Shown piece after piece: positions 9,077 through 15,974 of a stretch of DNA of 64,000 nucleotides. Within the stretch, counting starts at the first letter, position 1. Each line of letters begins with the position of its first letter. A model generated the notes under the pieces. It saw only the letters and a list, made by a program, of their open reading frames with translations, was not told where the DNA came from and ran no database searches. Made by a program: the position numbers and the translations under genes. The stretch comes from Terriglobales bacterium (GTDB lineage: Bacteria; Acidobacteriota; Terriglobia; Terriglobales; Acidobacteriaceae), in the NCBI GenBank assembly GCA_025934735.1, contig JAICWP010000002.1, positions 62,001-126,000 on the forward strand. Reading direction: 5' to 3'.

Positions 9077-10144
9077 ATGTCATCGTCCAACGGCTTCCAC
9101 AAGAACGGTTCGTGGTTCAGCAATATTCGCTCCCTGGCCAGCATGTTCTCCAGCGACCTGGCCATTGACCTGGGCACTGCGAACACGCTGGTGTACGCGC
9201 GGGGCAAGGGGATCGTGGTGAATGAACCTTCCATTGTCGCTATCAACAAGAACAGTGGCGAAGTTGAGGCCGTGGGCAAAGAGGCCAAGGAGATGCTGGG
9301 CCGCACCCCGGGCAACATCGTGGCCATCAAGCCCATGAAGGATGGCGTGATCGCCGACTTCAAGGTCACGGAGAAGATGCTCAACTACTTCATCCAAAAA
9401 GCGCACAACCGCAAGATGCTGGTGCACCCGCGCATCGTGATCGGCGTGCCTTCGGAAATCACGCAGGTGGAAAAGCGAGCGGTCATGGACTCCGCCTACC
9501 GCGCCAAAGCCAGCGAAGTTCACCTAGTGGAACAGGCGATGGTGGCCGCCATCGGCGCCGGCCTGCCCATCACCGAGCCCAGCGGCAACATGATTGTGGA
9601 TATCGGCGGCGGCACGACTGACATCGCCGTCATTTCCCTGAGCGGCATTGTCTATTCGCGTTCCGTGCGCATGGCCGGCAACCAGATGGATGAGGCCATC
9701 ATGAATTACCTGAAGCGCAAGTACAATCTGCTCGTGGGAGAGCGCACCGCCGAACAGATCAAGATCGAGATTGGCTCCGCCTACCCGCTGGAAAAGCCGC
9801 TCACGATGGAGATTAAGGGACGCAACCTGATCGAAGGCGTGCCCAAGAGCATCACCATTGACGACAGCGAAGTGCGCGAAGCTTTGAGCGAGTGCATCTC
9901 CACCATCATGAACGCGGTTCGCGTGGCCCTGGAGCGCACTCCGCCGGAGCTTTCCGCCGACATCAGCGACCGCGGCATCGTGCTCACCGGCGGCGGCGCC
10001 CTGCTCAAGAATCTGGACAAGCGCATCCGCGAGGAAACCGGGCTGCCCGTATCTATCGCCGATGATCCGCTGTGCAGCGTGGTGCTGGGCACGGGCAAGA
10101 TGCTGAGCGACTTCAAGCTGCTGAGGAAGATTTCGATCGAGTAA
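9077..10144 (+). CDS. mreB: rod shape-determining protein MreB (bacterial actin)
   Basis: 355 aa. Actin-fold ATPase that forms membrane filaments steering lateral wall synthesis. The core starts at about residue 28 with IDLGTANTLVY (phosphate-1 loop), then DIGGGTTDIAVISL (phosphate-2) and VLTGGGALLKNLDKR (adenosine). About 25 residues (MSSSNGFHKNG onward) precede the usual MreB start; they may be a genuine extension containing a membrane-binding stretch (IRSLASMF). It is the first gene of mreB-mreC-mreD-mrdA-rodA. A hairpin precedes it and a repeat cluster separates it from mreC. Confidence 0.97.
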   Translation: MSSSNGFHKNGSWFSNIRSLASMFSSDLAIDLGTANTLVYARGKGIVVNEPSIVAINKNSGEVEAVGKEAKEMLGRTPGNIVAIKPMKDGVIADFKVTEKMLNYFIQKAHNRKMLVHPRIVIGVPSEITQVEKRAVMDSAYRAKASEVHLVEQAMVAAIGAGLPITEPSGNMIVDIGGGTTDIAVISLSGIVYSRSVRMAGNQMDEAIMNYLKRKYNLLVGERTAEQIKIEIGSAYPLEKPLTMEIKGRNLIEGVPKSITIDDSEVREALSECISTIMNAVRVALERTPPELSADISDRGIVLTGGGALLKNLDKRIREETGLPVSIADDPLCSVVLGTGKMLSDFKLLRKISIE

Positions 10145-10162
10145 GCTTCGCCGCGATTAGCA

Positions 10163-10198
10163 ACCACGAATCAACACGGATGTACACGGATATCCGTG
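10163..10198 (+). repeat. short decamer repeat ending in a perfect 14-bp palindrome
   Basis: Ten-base units TCAACACGGA and TGTACACGGA (10171-10190) lead into the perfect palindrome CACGGATATCCGTG (10185-10198). It lies about 20 nt after the mreB stop. It is either a dispersed simple repeat or a protein-binding site. Confidence 0.5.
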
Positions 10199-10243
10199 GA
10201 GGTCAGTGTTGCAGGATCGTTTTACTAGCCGGTTCGCTGTGGC

Positions 10244-10315
10244 CAACGACCGACGACTAACGACCGACGGCACGGATTTAACAAACAACTGGCAACTGGC
10301 CACCTGGCAACTGAC
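10244..10315 (+). repeat. two heptamer arrays between mreB and mreC
   Basis: First array 10244-10271: CAACGAC, CGACGAC, TAACGAC, CGACGGC. Second array 10284-10315: AACAACT, GGCAACT, GGCCACC, then T, GGCAACT and GAC, touching the TTG start of mreC at 10316. No purine-rich Shine-Dalgarno is visible between the second array and the start. Confidence 0.75.
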
Positions 10316-11731
10316 TTGGAAAACCTCCTCGCCCGCCATCGCAATGTCACCATCCTGGTGGTCGTGCTGTTTGCTGAAATAGTCGGGCTGGCGGTGCAGG
10401 TGAAGCGCACCGCCGACACGGACTCCACCCGGCTGATTCGGGTGTGGACAATTACGGCGATAACCCCTGTGGAAAGGGGCTTCGTGGCCGTCCAGCAGGG
10501 CATCAGCAATGCCTGGCATAACTACTTCTACTTGCGCGGCGTGCGGGCGCAAAACCGGCAACTGCAGGATGAAATTGAGCAGTTGCGGCTGCAGCAGGTG
10601 CGCCTTTCCGAGGATGCCGGCCAGGCCCGCCGGCTGCAGCGCCTGCTGGGCTTTAAGGAACAGTTCATTGCCAAGACGCTGGCCGCCCAGGTCGTCGGCT
10701 CCAGCGGCAGCGACATGTCGCGGGTGGTTTACATAGACAAGGGTGAAGGCGACGGCGTCCGGCAGGACATGGCAGTCATCACCGCCAATGGTGTGGTGGG
10801 CAAGATCCTGCGGGTGTTTCCCACCTCCTCCCAGGTGTTGCTCATTAACGACCCTTCCAGCGGGGTGGGTGTCATTCTGGAGAAATCTCGGCTGCAGGGC
10901 GTGATCAAGGGAACTCCGAACGGGCAAGTGGTGCTTGAAAAGATGATGAGCGACGAGCGAGTGGAGCCCGGCGACCAACTGCTGACCAGCGGTGGTGACC
11001 AGATCTTTCCCAAAGGTTTGCCCATCGGTACGGTGAAGAGCGTTTCCGCGGGCAACGATGTCTTTTTAAAAATTAGGATCAAGCCGGCGGCGGAACTCGA
11101 TCAGTTGGAAGAAGTGCTGGTCATAACCCAAGTGGTGGAACGGCAGCCCACAGCGGAGGAGACGCAGACCTCAATGCGCGCCGTGGACATCCTGGCTTCA
11201 CGGCTGCCTTCGGTGCCTGAGCACACGGGAATGCCGGCCACCGGAATACCGCTTCCCGTTGGTATGAAGCCGCCCAGCGCCATTCCCAAAGAAATCAAAA
11301 ATGGCAAAGACGTCAAGCCGGGCACAAAGCCGGTTGTTCCCGGCGCCGCACAGACCGGAATTGCGCCCAAGCCGCGTCCCAAGCCTGCACAAGCGCAGGT
11401 AACGGGTGATGCCGTGAGGATCGCGCCGAAAGCCATCAATGGCGCGTTCCCGGGCGCAGGGTCCAAGTTTGCTGCCCCAACCGGCTCTACCGGGACCACC
11501 GGCACAGTTGCCAGGAAACCACGGCCGCCCAAGCCGGCCGCGGGCGCGACGGAGGCAGGTATCGTCAAAAGCAAGGGACAAGCGGCGCCGGTTACGGATG
11601 CGGCTGAACCCGGTGGTGGTGCTGCGGGCAGCCGCGCGCCCATGCCGAAAACTACCGTTCCCGCCAAACCGCCCGCGAGCGTGGAGCCGAACTCGCCCAA
11701 CAGTCCGTCCGCGGAGGGCCCGCAGCCGTGA
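10316..11731 (+). CDS. mreC: rod shape-determining protein MreC
   Basis: 471 aa, TTG start directly after a heptamer array. One N-terminal membrane helix (ILVVVLFAEIVGLAVQV), a coiled coil (about 70-110, REQNRQLQ-like heptads) and the periplasmic MreC beta-barrel domain (about 120-275), which links MreB filaments to PBP2 and RodA. Beyond about residue 285 comes a long Pro/Ala/Lys-rich tail to 471, far longer than the roughly 280-330 aa of typical MreC and probably disordered in the periplasm. The stop overlaps the mreD start by 4 nt (GTGA). The start choice is uncertain because no Shine-Dalgarno is visible. Confidence 0.93.
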   Translation: MENLLARHRNVTILVVVLFAEIVGLAVQVKRTADTDSTRLIRVWTITAITPVERGFVAVQQGISNAWHNYFYLRGVRAQNRQLQDEIEQLRLQQVRLSEDAGQARRLQRLLGFKEQFIAKTLAAQVVGSSGSDMSRVVYIDKGEGDGVRQDMAVITANGVVGKILRVFPTSSQVLLINDPSSGVGVILEKSRLQGVIKGTPNGQVVLEKMMSDERVEPGDQLLTSGGDQIFPKGLPIGTVKSVSAGNDVFLKIRIKPAAELDQLEEVLVITQVVERQPTAEETQTSMRAVDILASRLPSVPEHTGMPATGIPLPVGMKPPSAIPKEIKNGKDVKPGTKPVVPGAAQTGIAPKPRPKPAQAQVTGDAVRIAPKAINGAFPGAGSKFAAPTGSTGTTGTVARKPRPPKPAAGATEAGIVKSKGQAAPVTDAAEPGGGAAGSRAPMPKTTVPAKPPASVEPNSPNSPSAEGPQP

Positions 11732-12246
11732 ACATTTCCTACACTTCGCGGGAGCAGATAGAGGTTCACCGCTTCAGCCTGCCGGCCGGCATTCTCATCC
11801 CGCTAGTGGCGTTGTTTCTGCAGGCTTTTTTGCCGTTGCGCTTTCACTTTTTCGAAATTTTTGATCTGCCGCTGCTGGTCACCATCTTTTTGGCAGTGTC
11901 GCGGCGGAACCCGGTTACCGGCCTGCTGACCGGCAGCGTGATCGGCCTGCTGCAGGACAGCCTTACTCACCAGCCCATCGGCATTTATGGCATCGCCAAG
12001 ACCGTGGTCGGCTATGGCGCGTCCTCCCTCGGCGTGAAGCTGGACGTGGAGAACTCCGGTTCGCGTTTTCTGCTGGTATACGGTTTTTACATGGTGCACG
12101 AAGTGATTTATCTGGTGGTGGCGCGAGGCATGGTCGGCCAGAACCTGGCTTGGCGCTGGGGACACATGGCTTTCGCCGCCTTTGCCAACGCCGCTCTCGC
12201 TGTACCGCTATTCATGATTCTGGATCGGTTCAAGCAGCGCGGGTGA
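11728..12246 (+). CDS. mreD: rod shape-determining protein MreD
   Basis: 172 aa, GTG start inside the mreC stop (GTGA overlap), so translation is coupled. Five or so hydrophobic segments, with the motif TGLLTGSVIGLLQD that matches the MreD family. Inner-membrane component of the elongasome; together with MreC it controls PBP2 activity. The next gene, mrdA, is separated by 81 nt holding heptamers and a perfect 14-bp hairpin. Confidence 0.9.
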   Translation: MNISYTSREQIEVHRFSLPAGILIPLVALFLQAFLPLRFHFFEIFDLPLLVTIFLAVSRRNPVTGLLTGSVIGLLQDSLTHQPIGIYGIAKTVVGYGASSLGVKLDVENSGSRFLLVYGFYMVHEVIYLVVARGMVGQNLAWRWGHMAFAAFANAALAVPLFMILDRFKQRG

Positions 12247-12249
12247 AGT

Positions 12250-12277
12250 GATTGACGATTGAAGGTTGAGGAATGCA
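12250..12277 (+). repeat. four degenerate heptamers after the mreD stop
   Basis: GATTGAC, GATTGAA, GGTTGAG, GAATGCA. Starts 4 nt after the mreD stop. The same unit family occurs after mrdA at 14287. Confidence 0.75.
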
Positions 12278-12309
12278 GGTATCAGCTCTCAGCCAAGAGC
12301 TGATACCTG
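12276..12309 (+). promoter_or_regulatory. perfect 14-bp hairpin upstream of mrdA
   Basis: CAGGTATCAGCTCT (12276-12289) and AGAGCTGATACCTG (12296-12309) are exact complements around CAGCCA. It ends 18 nt before the TTG start of mrdA, with two heptamers (GGGAACT GAGAACT, 12309-12322) between. There is no T-run, so it is not a typical terminator. It could limit mrdA translation, mark an RNA-processing site, or bind a protein as DNA. Confidence 0.7.
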
Positions 12310-12327
12310 GGAACTGAGAACTGCCTT

Positions 12328-14292
12328 TTGAACCGCGACGACAAAGTACCGCAGCTTCGGATCACGTTCATTCAGTACGTGATCCTGGGGGTGTTCCTCA
12401 CCCTCGGCTTCGGGCTGTGGCGCTTGCAGGTCATGAGCAGCCAGTATTACGACGAACTGGCGCAGCGTAACCGAATCCGCACCGTGCCTATCCTCGCTCC
12501 CCGGGGCAAGATATTCGACCGGGAAGGGCGGATCATCGTGGATAACTACCCGTCCTTCACCGCTCTGCTGCTGCGCGACCAATCGCGGGACATTGACGCG
12601 GACGTGGAGAAAATCGCGGCTGGCCTGCATATGTCGGCGGATGATGTGCGCGAGCGCATCCGCAAGTTTCGCCACATGCCGCAGTACCAGCCCATCTACC
12701 TGAAGGACGACATCACCCCTGACGAGCTGGCTTTTATCGAAGCTCATCGCAACGAGCTGCCGGAACTGGAAACCATCATGGCGCACCGCCGCCTTTACCC
12801 GCGCCGCGGATTTATGGCCAATCTGGTGGGCTACGTGGGCGAAGTCAGCGAGGACATGCTCAACCAGCCGCAATGGGAGCTGTACAGCCCCGGCGACGTG
12901 GTGGGCAAGTCGGGCGTGGAGCTCTACTACAACGATGTGCTCATGGGCAAGAACGGCTCGCGACGGGTGATCGTCAACAGCCTGGGAAAGGAAGTAAAGC
13001 CGCTGGATGAGGTGGCGGCGGTGCCCGGCAAGCCCCTGAAGCTGACCGTCGATATTGACCTGCAGATCGCTGCCGAGGAGGCGCTGGGCGACCGCAATGG
13101 CGCAGTCGTGGCGATGGATCCGCGCACCGGCGAGGTCCTGGCCATGGTCAGCCGCCCCACCTTCGATCCCAACGACTTCACGGTGCGAATTTCGCGGGAA
13201 GACTGGGCCAAGCTGGTCAGCGACGAAAATCATCCGCTGCTCAATAAAGCCATCCAGGCACAGTTGGCGCCGGGCTCGGTTTTCAAAATCATCATGGCCA
13301 CAGCCGGGTTGCAGGAAGGCATTGCCCAGGACATGAAGGTGAATTGCCAGGGTGGCGCCGTCTTTTACGGGCGCTACTTCAAATGCTGGGTAACGGCTGA
13401 ACACCGCGTCCACGGCGAGGTGAACATCAGCAAGGCCATTTACCAGTCGTGCGACGTTTTCTTCTACACGCTGGCCCAGAAGCTGGGGATTGAGCGTATC
13501 GCCAAATGGGCAACTGCTTTCGGATTAGGGCAAAAAACGGGCATTGATCTGCCCCAGGAGGCCTCCGGCGTAATGCCTTCGGAGCAGTGGAAGGTCAAAA
13601 ACTTTCATCAGAAGTGGTTCCCGGGAGAAACCATTTCCGTTGGCATCGGCCAGGGAGCCGTGGCGGTCACTCCTATCCAATTGGCGCGCGCTATCGGGGC
13701 CATCGCCAGTGACGGCGTGCTGCGCCGCCCGCATGTAACGTTTCCCGACCAACTGCCGCCGTATTACCGGCAGATCATGGATTACAACCAGGAAAGCCGC
13801 GTGCCCATTGATTCTAAGAACTGGGAGATCATTACCGATGCCATGGCCAACGTGCCCACGCCCATGGGCACGGCCAACAGCGCTCACCTGGAAGGAATTG
13901 ATTTTGCCGGTAAGACGGGCAGCGCGCAGACCATGAGCAACGCCTTGGCCGAGCGCATGGGCCATGCGCATTCCATGAAAGACAATGCCTGGTTTGTGGG
14001 TGTTACCCCGCGGCGCAATCCCAGCCTGGTCGTGGCGGTGCTGTTCGAAGGCGGGGAGCACGGGCAATTCGCGGGGCGCATTGCCGCGCAGGTGGTCAAG
14101 GCCTACGTAGAGAAGCAGCGCCGCCTGCCGGTTAAGGTGGCAGGCATGAAACCGGGTCAGGTGGAAGTTGCCGGAGTGTGGAACAGTCCTCATCGGGACG
14201 ACGGCAATAACATGCAGGGCGGGCGGTTCTATGTGGATGTGCCTCGGACCGCGCTGCGGCGGGCCAAGGCAGCGCCGGGACAGGGCGATTGA
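12328..14292 (+). CDS. mrdA: penicillin-binding protein 2 (elongasome transpeptidase)
   Basis: 654 aa, TTG start. One N-terminal membrane helix (about 13-32), the PBP dimerisation/pedestal domain (RGKIFDREGR at 59-68, HRRLYPRRGFMANLVGYVG at about 153-171), then the transpeptidase domain. Active-site motifs: Ser317 in SVFK (SxxK), Ser374-Cys-Asp376 (SxD, the form seen in PBP2) and Lys526-Thr-Gly (KTG). It cross-links peptidoglycan during cell elongation with RodA, encoded downstream. Start evidence is weak: the region before TTG holds two heptamers and a hairpin instead of a clear Shine-Dalgarno, but the frame includes the full membrane anchor only from this start. Confidence 0.95.
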   Translation: MNRDDKVPQLRITFIQYVILGVFLTLGFGLWRLQVMSSQYYDELAQRNRIRTVPILAPRGKIFDREGRIIVDNYPSFTALLLRDQSRDIDADVEKIAAGLHMSADDVRERIRKFRHMPQYQPIYLKDDITPDELAFIEAHRNELPELETIMAHRRLYPRRGFMANLVGYVGEVSEDMLNQPQWELYSPGDVVGKSGVELYYNDVLMGKNGSRRVIVNSLGKEVKPLDEVAAVPGKPLKLTVDIDLQIAAEEALGDRNGAVVAMDPRTGEVLAMVSRPTFDPNDFTVRISREDWAKLVSDENHPLLNKAIQAQLAPGSVFKIIMATAGLQEGIAQDMKVNCQGGAVFYGRYFKCWVTAEHRVHGEVNISKAIYQSCDVFFYTLAQKLGIERIAKWATAFGLGQKTGIDLPQEASGVMPSEQWKVKNFHQKWFPGETISVGIGQGAVAVTPIQLARAIGAIASDGVLRRPHVTFPDQLPPYYRQIMDYNQESRVPIDSKNWEIITDAMANVPTPMGTANSAHLEGIDFAGKTGSAQTMSNALAERMGHAHSMKDNAWFVGVTPRRNPSLVVAVLFEGGEHGQFAGRIAAQVVKAYVEKQRRLPVKVAGMKPGQVEVAGVWNSPHRDDGNNMQGGRFYVDVPRTALRRAKAAPGQGD

Positions 14293-14321
14293 CGATTGAT
14301 GATTGAAGATTGATGAATTAA
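14287..14321 (+). repeat. five heptamers overlapping the mrdA stop
   Basis: GATTGAC, GATTGAT, GATTGAA, GATTGAT, GAATTAA. The mrdA stop TGA (14290-14292) lies within the first unit, so the array begins inside the gene. This is the most regular array in the window. Confidence 0.85.
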
Positions 14322-14379
14322 CTGAGACCGGAGAAGAACGTTTCGCAGGTTTCAAAATTTCGAATCTCAGGTTTCGAAT

Positions 14380-14426
14380 TGCGAGGGCAAGACGCCCTCG
14401 CGACAGCGGCGCGAAGCCGGAGCTAC
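14380..14426 (+). repeat. dispersed palindromic repeat, copy 1
   Basis: CGAGGGC (14382-14388) pairs with GCCCTCG (14394-14400), followed by CGACAGCGGCGCGAAGC and GGAGCTACC. Copy 2 at 30838-30890 and copy 3 at 60940-60974 share the order palindrome, then (C/G)ACAGC, then GGCG(G/C)GA. It lies in the mrdA-rodA gap. Confidence 0.65.
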
Positions 14427-14493
14427 CAAGGAACGGAGAGTTTTTAGTTTCAGGTTTCAGCGGTCTACAACCGGCAAGTGACAACTGATTTCT

Positions 14494-15585
14494 ATGGCAC
14501 GCAACGTCTCATACCGCGATTTTGACTGGCTGCTGTTCGCCTTCGTGCTCCTTATCTGCGCCCTGGGAGTAGTGGAGATTTACAGCGCCACGTATCACAC
14601 CAAGTTCGCGGGCGTGCACGTGAAGCAGATGTACTGGATGGCGACCGGAATCGTGGCCATGTTCCTGGTCAGCGTGGTGGATTACCAGTTGCTGCTGGAG
14701 AATGTGCACTGGATGTACCTGGTGTCGATTGCCTCGCTGCTGAGCGTGCTGGTTTTCGGGCAGAAGTATCTGGGAGCGCGGCGCTGGATCAAGTTCCCGG
14801 GGGGGCAGCACTTCCAGCCTTCGGAGTGGGTCAAGCTCATCCTGATCCTCGCCATAGCCAAGTACTTTGCCGACATACGGCAGCGAGAGTTGTCCTTCTT
14901 CGACCTGATCAAGGCGGGACTGCTGGTGGGCGTACCCATGCTGATGGTGCTGGCCCAGCCCGATTTGGGAACGGCGCTCACCTACATGCCCATTGCTGTC
15001 ATGGGAATTTACCTGGGCGGATTAAGGGCAAAACACGCCACCATTATCCTGCTGGCCGCGGCCATGGCCATGCCGGCGGCCTGGCACGTTCTCAAACCCT
15101 ACCAGCGCGACCGCCTGACCAGCTTCATGCAACCCGAGGCTGACCGCCAGGGGTCGGGATATCAGGTGATTCAATCGAAGATTGCGGTAGGGGCGGGGGG
15201 CATTTGGGGGCGGGGATTCGCCAAGGGCACCCAGACGCACGGCATGTTCCTGCCGGTGCCGCAGACGGACTTCATCTTTGCCGCTTTTGCCGAGGAACAT
15301 GGTTTTGTCGGCGCCATGGGGGTACTGCTGCTATACTTCATGGTGTTGATGCGCCTGATCCAGAACGCGCAAACGGCGCCCGACCGCGCCGGCACGTTCG
15401 TGGTCATGGGTGTGGTAGCGGTGTTAACCTTCCATATCCTCATCAACATAGGGATGGTGGTCGGCTTTATGCCGGTCACCGGTATACCCTTGCCGCTGAT
15501 GAGCTACGGCGGATCGTCGGTACTGTTTACGTTTCTGGCGCTGGGTATCGTGATGAATATTCGCATGCGCCGGTTCGTGAATTAG
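14494..15585 (+). CDS. rodA: rod shape-determining SEDS glycosyltransferase RodA
   Basis: 363 aa with about ten membrane helices. SEDS family: PSEWVKLILILAIAKY (about 110-125), LAQPDLGTALTY (Asp in the conserved QPDLG), and the C-terminal signature PVTGIPLPLMSYGGSS (about 327-342). It polymerises lipid II glycan strands in the elongasome with PBP2. The 201-nt gap after mrdA holds a heptamer array and a dispersed palindrome, but all genes face the same way and form the standard mre-mrd set. In other bacteria an RNase E/G gene often follows this cluster, as it does here. Confidence 0.96.
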   Translation: MARNVSYRDFDWLLFAFVLLICALGVVEIYSATYHTKFAGVHVKQMYWMATGIVAMFLVSVVDYQLLLENVHWMYLVSIASLLSVLVFGQKYLGARRWIKFPGGQHFQPSEWVKLILILAIAKYFADIRQRELSFFDLIKAGLLVGVPMLMVLAQPDLGTALTYMPIAVMGIYLGGLRAKHATIILLAAAMAMPAAWHVLKPYQRDRLTSFMQPEADRQGSGYQVIQSKIAVGAGGIWGRGFAKGTQTHGMFLPVPQTDFIFAAFAEEHGFVGAMGVLLLYFMVLMRLIQNAQTAPDRAGTFVVMGVVAVLTFHILINIGMVVGFMPVTGIPLPLMSYGGSSVLFTFLALGIVMNIRMRRFVN

Positions 15586-15877
15586 AGTGCATGGGCAGCA
15601 AGGGCTGAAGGCTGCGCCGTGGGGCGCGGCAGGTTTCAAGATTTGCCACATTACGAGCGCCCTCGCGTGAAAAGGGCACTTTGCCGGCCGTAACAGAGGC
15701 CGGACAGGATTGCAGCGGAAAGCATCGGGCGGGTAACGGCCCCCTCCCACGGTTGCTGGCCCACAGGGACCAGCCGGAGAGAGCGGTCACAAACCTGATG
15801 TCAGCGAGTGCTATAGGTGCAAAGATTTCTGAGCTCAAGACAAGACTGCAGTGCGCGGGTATTCTCCCCGGGCTATG
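15586..15877 (+). other. rodA-rne intergenic region with several hairpins
   Basis: About 290 nt with no convincing reading frame. It holds a perfect hairpin CCGGCC/GGCCGG (15684-15689 and 15698-15703, loop GTAACAGA) and a longer bulged hairpin GCTGGCCC ... GGGACCAGC (15755-15762 and 15666+100 to 15774). I could not match it to RNase P, cobalamin, glycine or other riboswitch consensus sequences. It may be an untranslated region or small RNA. Confidence 0.3.
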
Positions 15878-15905
15878 TTGTCCTCTGTTCCTAGCTGCCT
15901 ATAAC
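15878..15905 (+). promoter_or_regulatory. candidate sigma-70 promoter of the RNase E/G gene
   Basis: TTGTCC (15878-15883), a 16-bp spacer and TATAAC (15900-15905). The start would be near 15912, leaving a leader of about 63 nt that contains the hairpin at 15933-15969. Confidence 0.5.
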
Positions 15906-15932
15906 GCCAATCCTTCCATCTCTGTCTAAGTG

Positions 15933-15969
15933 CCGGAAAGTGTGTTTCCCAAGGGAAGCACACCCGGAG
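15933..15969 (+). promoter_or_regulatory. leader hairpin that includes part of the rne Shine-Dalgarno
   Basis: Inner stem GTGTGTTTCC (15940-15949) with GGAAGCACAC (15954-15963), loop CAAG, one T-G wobble. An outer CCGG (15933-15936) pairs with CCGG (15964-15967), whose GG is the beginning of the GGAG ribosome binding site (15966-15969). When folded it would partly hide the RBS. Confidence 0.55.
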
Positions 15970-15974
15970 TCAGC

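Noticed and set aside
12289-13413. 374-residue minus-strand frame opposite mrdA
   Set aside because: Antisense shadow of PBP2, whose catalytic motifs are complete on the plus strand.
15680-15800. RNase P RNA, cobalamin or glycine riboswitch in the rodA-rne gap
   Set aside because: Bits such as GGAAAG, GGGTAACG and GGAGAGAG resemble pieces of these RNAs, but the required conserved blocks are missing or in the wrong order.
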